Assembly: GCA_937874445.1 (NCBI GenBank)
Contig: CALNAL010000263.1
Location: 1-7,329, forward strand
Length of the DNA: 7,329 nucleotides
Source of the DNA: an uncultured Acetobacteraceae bacterium
Lineage (GTDB): Bacteria > Pseudomonadota > Alphaproteobacteria > Acetobacterales > Acetobacteraceae
Direction of reading: 5' to 3'
Positions 1-5,614 of the stretch are shown in pieces. The position numbers and the translations under genes were made by a program. The notes beneath the pieces are model-generated. The model worked only from the letters and a program-made list of their open reading frames with translations. It made no database searches and was not told the DNA's origin. Position 1 is the stretch's first letter; every line of letters starts with the position of its first letter.

Positions 1-47
1 CGCCTCCCCTTCGCACGGGCCGCCCCCGCTGCGGAAAAACCGCGGGT

Positions 48-1595
48 TCAGTCCACCGCGAGTTCGATCAGGAACGGGCCGCGGCGACGGTTGGCGGCGG
101 CGAAGAGGTCGTTGAACGCCTCCATCGTCTCCGCCCGCGCCGCGGGCACGCCCATCCCGCCGGCCAGCTTCACGAAGTCCAGCTCCGGGCGGGCCAGGCT
201 GAACAGCTCCTGCGTCGCCGGCCCCGCCTCGGCCCCCACGTTCACCAGCTCGCCGAACAGGATCTGGTAGCGCTTGTTGGCCAGGATCACGGTGGTGACG
301 TCGAGATTCTCGCGCGCCTGGGTCCACAGCCCCTGCAAGGTGTACATCGCCGAGCCGTCGGCCTCGAGGTTGACCACCCGCCGTCCCGGCGCGCCCACCG
401 CGGCGCCGGTGGCCAGGGGAATGCCGTTGCCGATGGCCCCGCCGGTCACCGTCATCCACTCGTGCGGCAGGGCGCCGTGGCAGGCCTCGACGACCCCGCG
501 CGCGAAGCTGACGCTCTCGTCCACGACGAACGCCCCCTCCGGCATCAGCGCGGCGAGCGAGGCGCCGAGCCCCTCCGGCGTCACGGCTCCGCGTCCCGGC
601 GCGGTCTCGACGCGCGCGGCCGGCGCCACGGCGGGCGCCCCGAGTGCCTCGGCCAGGGCCGCGAGCGCCGCGGCGACATCCTGTTCCGGCCGCGCCAGCA
701 CATGCACCGAGGCCCCGGCGGGCGTCATCACGTCGGGCTTGCCGGGATAGCCGAAGAACCCCACCGGCGGCCGGGCCGTCCCCACCAGCACGACGTGGCG
801 GATGTGCGCGAAGGCCGCCACCGCGGCATCCACCGGATAGGGCGTGCGCCGGATGGAGTGCCGCCCGGCCCCCTGGGAGAGCCGGCGGAACGAGCTCGGG
901 CACCACATCTCGGCCCCCGTCGCCGCGCCGATCCGCGCGGCATCGGCCAGCGGCCCTTCGCGCAGCCCGTCGCCCTCGATGTAGAACAGGGTGGGCTCGC
1001 CCCGCCGCACCAGCTCGGCGACCTCGGCGATCGCCTGCGGGCTGGCCTGGGGCCTGGCGGGCACGGGCAGCGGCGCGGCCGGCACGCCGCCGGCGCCCCA
1101 GCAGGTATCGGAGGGCAGGATCAGCGTGGCCACCCCGCCCGCCCCGGTACAGGCCGCCTGCACCGCCGCCGCGGCATCCCCTCCCACCTGCGCCGCCGAG
1201 GAGGCGGTACGCACCCACGCCGACACCCCGCGCGCGAACCCCTCGGTATCGGCGGTCAGCGGCGCGTCGAAGGGGCGGTGGGTGATGGCCTGGTCGCCCA
1301 CGCAGTTGACCACCGGCACCGCCGCGCGCCGGGCGTTGTGCAGATTGGCCAGTCCGTTGGCCAGCCCCGGGCCGCAGTGCAGCAGGGTGGCGGCGGGCTT
1401 GCCGGCGGCGCGCGCGTAGCCGTCGGCGGCGCCGGTCACCACCCCCTCGAACAGCCCGAGCACGCAGCGCATCCCCGCCACCCGGTCGAGTGCCGAAACA
1501 AAGTGCATCTCCGAAGTCCCCGGATTGGCGAAACAGGTATCGACCCCGCACGCCAGCAGGGTCGTCACGAGACTTTCAGCGCCATTCATGGACAT
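48..1595 (-). CDS. ThDP-dependent enzyme, acetolactate synthase large subunit-like
   Basis: A 515-residue cytoplasmic ThDP enzyme with the usual three domains: N-terminal PYR (about 1-170), central (about 185-320) and C-terminal PP (about 340-515). The activating Glu is E50, in FEGVVTGAADGYARA. The ThDP/Mg motif GDG-X25-N appears as A412-D413-G414 ... N440, with Gly replaced by Ala at its first position. The ATG at 1595 is preceded by AGAGGA at good spacing; a second ATG two codons in has poorer spacing. At 515 aa it is shorter than true biosynthetic AHAS (about 560-600), and no regulatory-subunit gene is adjacent. From family knowledge, this group is usually auto-named acetolactate synthase but lies closer to benzoylformate or oxoacid decarboxylase-like proteins. 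I infer decarboxylation or carboligation of a 2-oxoacid, substrate unknown. It is divergent from a D-2-hydroxyacid dehydrogenase, which suggests a shared pathway. Family is confident; exact reaction is not. Confidence 0.9.
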   Translation of the reverse strand: MSMNGAESLVTTLLACGVDTCFANPGTSEMHFVSALDRVAGMRCVLGLFEGVVTGAADGYARAAGKPAATLLHCGPGLANGLANLHNARRAAVPVVNCVGDQAITHRPFDAPLTADTEGFARGVSAWVRTASSAAQVGGDAAAAVQAACTGAGGVATLILPSDTCWGAGGVPAAPLPVPARPQASPQAIAEVAELVRRGEPTLFYIEGDGLREGPLADAARIGAATGAEMWCPSSFRRLSQGAGRHSIRRTPYPVDAAVAAFAHIRHVVLVGTARPPVGFFGYPGKPDVMTPAGASVHVLARPEQDVAAALAALAEALGAPAVAPAARVETAPGRGAVTPEGLGASLAALMPEGAFVVDESVSFARGVVEACHGALPHEWMTVTGGAIGNGIPLATGAAVGAPGRRVVNLEADGSAMYTLQGLWTQARENLDVTTVILANKRYQILFGELVNVGAEAGPATQELFSLARPELDFVKLAGGMGVPAARAETMEAFNDLFAAANRRRGPFLIELAVD

Positions 1596-1614
1596 CGGGG
1601 TTTCCTCTTGCTAA

Positions 1615-1629
1615 CCGGTTGCCAACCGG
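1615..1629. promoter_or_regulatory. Perfect 15-bp dyad, candidate operator
   Basis: CCGGTTG-C-CAACCGG is a perfect 7-bp inverted repeat around a single central C. It sits about 20 bp upstream of the ThDP-enzyme start, where a bound protein would block its promoter or ribosome-binding region. The left part is also nested in the palindrome AACCGGTT (1613-1620). The size and short spacing suit a homodimeric repressor (GntR- or TetR-like sites look like this). No such regulator is encoded in the window, so the binding protein is unknown. Confidence 0.45.
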
Positions 1630-1631
1630 AG

Positions 1632-1649
1632 GGGACGGAATTCGGTCCC
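1632..1649. promoter_or_regulatory. Second dyad, centred on GAATTC
   Basis: GGGAC-G-GAATTC-G-GTCCC is an 18-bp near-perfect palindrome; only the G pair flanking the central GAATTC fails to match. It starts two bases after the first dyad, so the two are side by side in the divergent control region. It may be a second operator or part of a compound site. Evidence is symmetry and position only. Confidence 0.3.
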
Positions 1650-1730
1650 TTTCTGGACGCGGCTTTCCGACGTTGCAAGGCGGACCCACCGCCGCAAGCC
1701 TCCCCCCCGAGACGGAAACGACAGGACGAA

Positions 1731-2732
1731 ATGACCACCATCCTCTATCCCGAACCCTGCGTGCTCGACACCTCGGTCGAACGCACCATCCTCGGCCCGG
1801 ACGTGCATCTCCTGATGTACCCCAACCTGCCCATCGCGGCCCTCCCCGACGCCGATTGCGCCATCGCCGATGCGCTGATGGTCATGGACGACTGGCTGAC
1901 CGGGGCCGACCTCGCGCGCTTTCCCCGCCTGCGGCTGGTGGTGCGCATGGCCGTCGGCTACGACCGCATCGACCGTGCCGCCCTGGCCCGTCGCGGCATC
2001 ACCCTCTGCAACGTCCCCGACTACGGCACCACCGAGGTGGCCGACACCGCCCTGGCGATGCTGCTGGCCCTGCGCCGCGGCCTGCCCCTCTACCTCGACA
2101 CCCAGCGCGCGGCGCCCCCCGCGCCCTGGACCCCGATCGACTCCCCGGTCATCCAGCGCGTGAGCCGGGCGCGCCTGGGCATTCTCGGCCTCGGCCGCAT
2201 CGGCACCGCGGTCGCCCTGCGCGCCAAGGCGTTCGGCATGAGGGTCGTCGCCTACGACCGCTTCCAGCCCTCCGGGGTCGAGCTGGCCCTGGGCATCCAG
2301 CGCGTCGCCGACCTCGACGCCCTTTTCGAGGGTGTCGATGCCGTCAGCCTGCACGTTCCCCTCACCCCGCTCACGCGCGGCATGGTCGGCCTGGCCCAGC
2401 TCCGCCGCACCGCCCCCGGCGCGGTGGTCATCAACACCGCCCGCGGCGGCGTGCTCGACCTGGACGCCGTGGAGACCCTCCTGCGCGAGGGCCATCTCGC
2501 CGGGGCCGGGCTCGACGTCCTGCCCGTCGAGCCGGTCACCGAGCCCCCGCCGCTGATGCGCGCCTACCAGGCCCGCGAGCCCTGGCTGGAAGGCCGCCTC
2601 ATCATCACCCCCCACGCCGCCTACCGCTCGCCCCAGTCGTGGGACGACATCCGCCGTCTCTCGGCCGAAACCGTCGCCTCCAACCTGCTGTGGGGCATCC
2701 CCCGCAACGTCATCCCCCCGGAGGAAAGCTAG
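1731..2732 (+). CDS. D-isomer-specific 2-hydroxyacid dehydrogenase, CtBP-like
   Basis: A 333-residue cytoplasmic NAD(H)-dependent oxidoreductase that interconverts a 2-oxoacid and a D-2-hydroxyacid. The nucleotide-binding motif GLGRIG is at G153-x-G155-xx-G158. D176, 18 residues later at the end of the second beta strand, indicates NAD over NADP. The catalytic set is complete: R238 (NTARGG), E267 (DVLPVEP) and H295 (TPHAAY). The tail after the His, with SWDDIRRLSAETV and IPRNVI, resembles the group annotated as C-terminal binding protein in bacteria. The frame is open for over 1.2 kb upstream, but this ATG has AGGA 3 bp before it and the protein aligns from here at normal family length. It is divergent from the ThDP-enzyme gene, and its TAG shares the tetramer CTAG with the stop of the convergent LysR gene. 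The substrate (glyoxylate, hydroxypyruvate or other) cannot be decided. Confidence 0.92.
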   Translation: MTTILYPEPCVLDTSVERTILGPDVHLLMYPNLPIAALPDADCAIADALMVMDDWLTGADLARFPRLRLVVRMAVGYDRIDRAALARRGITLCNVPDYGTTEVADTALAMLLALRRGLPLYLDTQRAAPPAPWTPIDSPVIQRVSRARLGILGLGRIGTAVALRAKAFGMRVVAYDRFQPSGVELALGIQRVADLDALFEGVDAVSLHVPLTPLTRGMVGLAQLRRTAPGAVVINTARGGVLDLDAVETLLREGHLAGAGLDVLPVEPVTEPPPLMRAYQAREPWLEGRLIITPHAAYRSPQSWDDIRRLSAETVASNLLWGIPRNVIPPEES

Positions 2733-3643
2733 CCGCCGCGGGGCCGGCGAAGCACCTCCTTCAGCAGCGCCTCCAGCCAGTCCGCAAACGCCTGCACCCG
2801 GCGGGACAGGTGCTGGCGGTGCGGATAGAGCAGCGTCATCGGCAGCGGCGCGGCGCGATGCGCGGGCATGACGTCCACCAGTTCCCCCGCCTCGAGATAC
2901 GGGCGCACGTCGTAGGCGGGGATCTGGATCAGCCCCAGGCCGGCGCGGCAGCAGGCGATCGCGGTCTCGGCGCCGTTGACGGTGACGCGGGCGCGCATCG
3001 GCAGGGTGTGGCGTGCGCCCCCCGCCTGCCATTCCCAGGGCTCCACGCGCCCCGTTGACGGCGAGGCGTAGTTCACGGCCCAGTGGCCGGCGAGGTCCCC
3101 GGGCCCGGCCGGCACGCCGTGCCTGGCGAGATAGCCGGGACTGGCGACGTTGATCAGGTCGAGCCGGCCGATCGGCCGCGCCATGAGGCCGGAATCCCCC
3201 AGGGGGCCGACGCGGAGCGCGCAGTCCACGCCTTCCCCGACCAGGTTGACCGCCCGGTCGGTAACGCCGAGGGCGATGTCGATCCCGGGATAGGTTTCAA
3301 GAAAGCCGGGCAGCGCCGGGGCGACGATAAGGCGCCCGATCCGGCCCGGAACATCGACGCGCAGTTTCCCCGAAGGCTTGGTTCCGCCTTGCCGGAACAG
3401 CCCTTCCGCCTCCTCGACGTCGGCGATCAGCGCGAGGCAGCGTTCGTAGAAGGCCGCGCCGTCCTGCGTGAGCGTCACCCTGCGGGTCGTGCGGTGCAGG
3501 AGCCGCGCGCCGACGCGCCCTTCCAGGTCCGCCACCGCCGCCGAAACCGAGGAGCGCGGCATTCCCAGCATGTCGGCGGCACGGGTGAAGCTCGTGCACG
3601 CGGCGACGCGGGTAAAGATGCGGAAGAGGTCGATACGGTCCAA
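2729..3643 (-). CDS. LysR-family transcriptional regulator
   Basis: A DNA-binding regulator. From the proposed start it is 304 residues, the normal LTTR length. An N-terminal winged helix-turn-helix spans about 1-60 (MDRIDLFRIFTRVA, SFTRAADMLGMPRSSVSAAV, LLHRTTRRVTLTQDG), followed by a linker helix and a two-lobe effector-binding domain from about 85. The pattern suggests the CrgA-like branch. I chose a TTG start (3643-3641) because most relatives begin at the DRIDLF segment, GGGGA lies just upstream, and an ATG start at 3697 would put the promoter dyad inside the gene. ATG at 3697 gives 322 aa, and a start at 3754 gives 341 aa. It is divergent from the SDR gene, its most likely target, and convergent with the 2-hydroxyacid dehydrogenase, overlapping it by 4 bp. 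The effector is unknown. Confidence 0.9.
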   Translation of the reverse strand: MDRIDLFRIFTRVAACTSFTRAADMLGMPRSSVSAAVADLEGRVGARLLHRTTRRVTLTQDGAAFYERCLALIADVEEAEGLFRQGGTKPSGKLRVDVPGRIGRLIVAPALPGFLETYPGIDIALGVTDRAVNLVGEGVDCALRVGPLGDSGLMARPIGRLDLINVASPGYLARHGVPAGPGDLAGHWAVNYASPSTGRVEPWEWQAGGARHTLPMRARVTVNGAETAIACCRAGLGLIQIPAYDVRPYLEAGELVDVMPAHRAAPLPMTLLYPHRQHLSRRVQAFADWLEALLKEVLRRPRGG

Positions 3644-3670
3644 GCCGGTCCCCGGTGATTGTTCTAATAT

Positions 3671-3689
3671 TCTGACATATGATGCCAGA
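3671..3689. promoter_or_regulatory. LysR-type dyad (candidate operator)
   Basis: TCTGACA-TATGA-TGCCAGA is an interrupted inverted repeat with 7-bp arms matching at 6 of 7 positions. It lies in the AT-rich gap between the LysR gene and the SDR gene. The half-site CCAGA recurs at 3713-3717, as expected when an LTTR tetramer contacts more than one site. It overlaps the proposed -35 hexamer of the SDR promoter. The spacing does not fit the classical T-N11-A box exactly. Confidence 0.5.
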
Positions 3690-3700
3690 CTATCCATATT
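3672..3700 (+). promoter_or_regulatory. Putative sigma70-type promoter of the SDR gene
   Basis: CTGACA (3672-3677, 5 of 6 to TTGACA) is followed after 17 bp by CATATT (3695-3700, 4 of 6 to TATAAT). This would start transcription near 3707 and give a leader of about 75 nt. The surrounding 50 bp are markedly AT-rich against a very GC-rich background. The overlap with the dyad implies control by the LysR protein. Confidence 0.4.
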
Positions 3701-3782
3701 TATCCATAAATTCCAGACGGTAGACTGCCCCCGACAAGGACGGCACGACGCCATCGCTTCGTCCCCCGAGGAGGCTCACGAC

Positions 3783-4556
3783 ATGACCGATCATTCCATC
3801 ACCGGCAAAACCGTCATCATCGGCGGGGGCGCCAAGAATCTCGGCGGCCTGCTCGCCCGCGACTTCGCCGCCCACGGCGCCCGGGCGATCGCGATCCACT
3901 ACAACAGCCCGGCCACGCAGGCCGCGGCGGAGGCAACCGTCGCCGCGGTGCAGGCCGCCGGCGCCGCGGCGGCCGCCTTCCAGGCCGATCTCACCACCGC
4001 CGGCGCCGTGGAAAAGCTGTTCGCCGATGCCGTCGCCGCCTTCGGACGCCCCGACATCGCCGTCAACACCGTCGGCAAGGTCCTCAAGAAGCCGATCCTG
4101 GAGATCTCGGAGGCCGAATATGACGAGATGAGCGCGGTCAACGCCAAATCCGCGTTCTTCTTCATCAAGGAAGCCGGCCGGCATCTCAACGACAACGGCA
4201 GGATCTGCACGCTCGTCACCTCGCTGCTCGGCGCCTTCACGCCGTTTTATGCGGGCTATGCCGGGACCAAGGCGCCGGTCGAGCATTTCACCCGCGCGGC
4301 GGCAAAGGAGTTCGGCGGTCGCGGCATCTCGGTGACGGCGGTCGGTCCGGGGCCGATGGACACGCCCTTCTTCTATGGCCAGGAAAGCGCCGAGGCGCAG
4401 GCCTATCACAAGACGGCGGCGGCCCTGTCGCCGTTCTCGCGGACCGGGCTGACCGACATCGAGGATATCGTGCCCTACATCCGCTTCCTCGTATCCGACG
4501 GCTGGTGGATGACCGGCCAGACCATCCTCGTCAACGGCGGCTACACGACGAAGTAG
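3783..4556 (+). CDS. SDR-family NAD(P)-dependent oxidoreductase
   Basis: A 257-residue classical short-chain dehydrogenase/reductase: a single-domain Rossmann enzyme, cytoplasmic, probably tetrameric. The cofactor loop is GGGAKNLGG (14-22), an altered TGxxxGxG with Gly for Thr and Asn for the middle Gly. HYNS (39-42) after beta-2 is like NADP(H)-preferring FabG-type enzymes. NTVG (95-98) replaces NNAG. The tetrad is N120, T146/S147, Y159 and K163 (YAGTK). The C-terminal GQTILVNGGY is typical. A strong GAGGAGG (3768-3774) precedes the ATG by 8 bp. The divergent LysR gene and the dyad between them suggest LysR control. It probably interconverts a ketone and an alcohol. It could be annotated as FabG-like, but no fatty-acid genes are adjacent. 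Confidence 0.92.
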   Translation: MTDHSITGKTVIIGGGAKNLGGLLARDFAAHGARAIAIHYNSPATQAAAEATVAAVQAAGAAAAAFQADLTTAGAVEKLFADAVAAFGRPDIAVNTVGKVLKKPILEISEAEYDEMSAVNAKSAFFFIKEAGRHLNDNGRICTLVTSLLGAFTPFYAGYAGTKAPVEHFTRAAAKEFGGRGISVTAVGPGPMDTPFFYGQESAEAQAYHKTAAALSPFSRTGLTDIEDIVPYIRFLVSDGWWMTGQTILVNGGYTTK

Positions 4557-4562
4557 AGGCGC

Positions 4563-4612
4563 CTAGAGCAGATCGCGATCCGGCGGGATCGCCGAGTCGC
4601 GTGAATCTGCTC
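4563..4612. repeat. CTAG-type palindromic repeat, unit 1
   Basis: Starting at CTAG, an outer stem GAGCAGAT (4566-4573) pairs with ATCTGCTC (4605-4612). Inside it, GCGATCC (4575-4581) pairs with GGATCGC (4586-4592) around GGCG. The folded form is a branched hairpin. Units starting CTAGAGCA are common dispersed intergenic elements in alphaproteobacteria, as far as I recall. It lies just after the SDR stop and may also shield the 3' ends of the two convergent genes. There is no T-tract, so it is not a classical terminator. Confidence 0.65.
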
Positions 4613-4626
4613 ATGAAAACAAAGAG

Positions 4627-4670
4627 CTAGAGCATTTTCCGTGAGCCAGTGCGAACGGAAAACGCTCTAG
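4627..4670. repeat. CTAG-type palindromic repeat, unit 2
   Basis: CTAGAGCATTTTCCGT (4627-4642) and ACGGAAAACGCTCTAG (4655-4670) are 16-bp inverted arms with one mismatch, around a 12-nt loop. Both ends are CTAG. The right arm contains the TAG stop of the glycosylase gene on the minus strand, so the element either supplied that stop or inserted right at the gene end. It has the same CTAGAGCA head as unit 1 and is probably the same repeat class. Confidence 0.7.
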
Positions 4671-5284
4671 CGCTTCCTGGCGAACTCCACCGCGCGCCAG
4701 AGATACCAGGAGGCCACGGAGCGCCACGGGCTCCAGGCGGCGGTGGCCTCGGCAAGGGCGCGCGGGCGGGGCTGCTCGGGCAGGTCGCGGAGCAGGCGGT
4801 AGCCCTCGCGGATGCCCCAGTCGTCGACGGGCAGCACGTCGGGGCGGCCGAGCGTGAAGATCAGCAGCATCTCCACGCTCCAGCGCCCGATGCCGTGGAT
4901 GGGCACGAGGCGCTCGATCAGGGCCGCGTCGGAGAGGCGGGCGGCGGCCCGGCGGGAGGGGATCGCCCCCTCCACCGCGGCGGCGGCGAGCGCGCGGATG
5001 GTGATTTCCTTGCGGGCGGAAAATCCGGCGGCGCGGAACACTTCGGGGCCGGCGGCGAGCACCTCCGCGGGGGCCGGCGTGCCGGGGCCGGGAAAGGCGG
5101 CGCAGAAGCGCGAAAAAATCGCCCGGGCGGCGGCCCCGTGGATCTGCTGGTAGGCCACCGCCCGCACCAGGGCGTCATAGGGCTGGGCCTGGCGGTTGAC
5201 CTCCAGCCGGCAGGGCCCGACGCGGGCAATCAGCTCGGCGAGAGCGGGGTCGGCCTGGCGGAGATGGGCAAGGGCGGCGCGCAT
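4667..5284 (-). CDS. DNA-3-methyladenine glycosylase II, AlkA-type (HhH-GPD)
   Basis: A base-excision-repair glycosylase that removes alkylated purines from DNA. Counted from the ATG at 5284 it is 205 residues. The helix-hairpin-helix is LVPIHGIGRWSVEML (about 126-140), with G131 and G133 in the hairpin. The catalytic Asp is D155 in LPVDDWGI (D154-D155), matching the AlkA DD. The N-terminal helix YDALVRAVAYQQIHGAAARA is typical of the superfamily. E. coli AlkA is longer because of an extra N-terminal domain; compact versions like this are common. A TTG 54 bp upstream (5338) would lengthen the protein to 223 aa, but it lies inside the repeat element at 5330-5498, so I prefer the ATG, although its ribosome-binding site is weak. 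The stop lies within the palindromic repeat at 4655-4670. No ada or alkB gene is adjacent. Confidence 0.9.
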   Translation of the reverse strand: MRAALAHLRQADPALAELIARVGPCRLEVNRQAQPYDALVRAVAYQQIHGAAARAIFSRFCAAFPGPGTPAPAEVLAAGPEVFRAAGFSARKEITIRALAAAAVEGAIPSRRAAARLSDAALIERLVPIHGIGRWSVEMLLIFTLGRPDVLPVDDWGIREGYRLLRDLPEQPRPRALAEATAAWSPWRSVASWYLWRAVEFARKR

Positions 5285-5329
5285 GCCCGCCAGCGTGCCA
5301 CCGACCGGGCCCGGGCGCCAGGAGGCAAA

Positions 5330-5498
5330 GGCCAGCAAGCAAGGAAGGTGTTCTCCTTTCGGGAAAGGAGAACCAGGAAAGCTTTATCCGATAAGGGCTC
5401 CGCGCTCGTGTCAGACGCGGAGCCAAACGAACAAAGTCCTTTTTGCTTCTTTTTCCTCCAGGAAAAAGAAGCCTTTCTTCCCTTCCTTGTCCTTGGCC
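5330..5498. repeat. MITE-like palindrome mosaic with terminal inverted repeats
   Basis: A non-coding element of about 169 bp. The left end GGCCAgcaagCAAGGAAGG (5330-5348) is inverted at the right end as CCTTCCTTGtccTTGGCC (5481-5498, written 5' to 3'). CAAGGAAGG/CCTTCCTTG is a perfect 9-bp pair, and GGCCA/TGGCC an outer 5-bp pair. Between them lie three perfect hairpins: GTTCTCCTTT/AAAGGAGAAC (5350-5373, loop CGGG), GGCTCCGCG/CGCGGAGCC (5396-5424, 11-nt loop) and GCTTCTTTTTCCT/AGGAAAAAGAAGC (5445-5472, loop CC). TTATC-C-GATAA sits at 5384-5394. The A/T runs differ from the GC-rich surroundings. I recall similar pyrimidine-tract hairpins repeated in Acetobacteraceae genomes, but have not checked this. 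It may also act as a transcription-ending structure, because the last stem is followed by a pyrimidine-rich stretch. Confidence 0.6.
5445..5488 (+). terminator. Possible intrinsic terminator inside the repeat element
   Basis: A perfect 13-bp stem (5445-5457 with 5460-5472) with a 2-nt loop is followed on the plus strand by a T/C-rich tract, CTTTCTTCCCTTCCTT. No plus-strand gene lies immediately upstream, so any terminating role would be incidental. The stem itself contains T5/A5 runs. Low confidence. Confidence 0.25.
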
Positions 5499-5544
5499 CG
5501 GGCGAAAAATCCGACCCGGGACGCCCCGGGGCACGCAGTTGTAA

Positions 5545-5573
5545 TCTCCGTCCTCCGGGCGCGGGGCTAGGAT
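5545..5573 (+). promoter_or_regulatory. Weak promoter candidate for the small membrane protein gene
   Basis: TAGGAT (5568-5573, 4 of 6 to TATAAT) lies 41 bp before the ATG, but the -35 position (TCTCCG) is poor. The other sequence between the repeat element and the gene (5499-5614) holds short CCCGGG palindromes and a duplicated GGGCGAAAAATC (5500-5511 and 5622-5633; the second copy is inside the gene). Confidence 0.22.
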
Positions 5574-5614
5574 CGTTGCTGCCGGCGAAGGGCCGGCCGA
5601 TCGGAGCAGCTCCC

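Larger units (their letters stand above)
1596..1730. promoter_or_regulatory. Divergent intergenic control region
   Basis: This 135 bp gap separates the divergent ThDP-enzyme and 2-hydroxyacid dehydrogenase genes, so both promoters should lie here. I could not find a convincing -35/-10 pair on either strand. It holds two adjacent dyads, listed separately, and a possible GGCGG-ACCCA-CCGCC hairpin at 1679-1693, flanked by TTGC (1673-1676) and GCAA (1694-1697), in the dehydrogenase leader. The dehydrogenase has an AGGA ribosome-binding site (1724-1727) just before its ATG. Confidence 0.6.

Noticed and set aside
1..47. Possible terminator downstream of the ThDP-enzyme gene (CCCGC ... GCGGG with T5)
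   Set aside because: The T-run lies in the loop instead of after the stem, and the 5-bp stem is expected by chance in this GC-rich sequence.
48..1595. Naming the ThDP enzyme ilvB or ilvI (biosynthetic AHAS)
   Set aside because: It is shorter than AHAS, lacks an adjacent small subunit, and has a changed ThDP motif; the resemblance is to the uncharacterised AHAS-like group.
462..1730. Open plus-strand frame running through the ThDP-enzyme gene into the 2-hydroxyacid dehydrogenase
   Set aside because: Its translation is Arg/Gly/His-rich low-complexity antisense to a well-conserved enzyme. The dehydrogenase family alignment and ribosome-binding site start at 1731.
1611..3032. Long minus-strand open frame (473 codons) opposite the 2-hydroxyacid dehydrogenase
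   Set aside because: It is antisense to a gene with complete catalytic motifs. The Gly/Ala/Arg/Asp-rich product has no domain; such frames are common opposite GC-rich genes.
4557..4670. Treating the palindromes as an intrinsic terminator pair
   Set aside because: Neither hairpin is followed by a T-tract on either strand; the CTAG-bounded symmetry fits dispersed repeats better.
4649..5614. Plus-strand open frame preceding the small membrane protein
   Set aside because: It runs antisense to the glycosylase and through the palindrome mosaic. The credible start is the ATG at 5615 with its ribosome-binding site.
5339..5614. Small coding genes or a structured RNA gene in the gap before the membrane protein
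   Set aside because: No frame has a ribosome-binding site and sensible composition, and no tRNA or known ncRNA fold is recognisable; the hairpins are explained by the repeat element.
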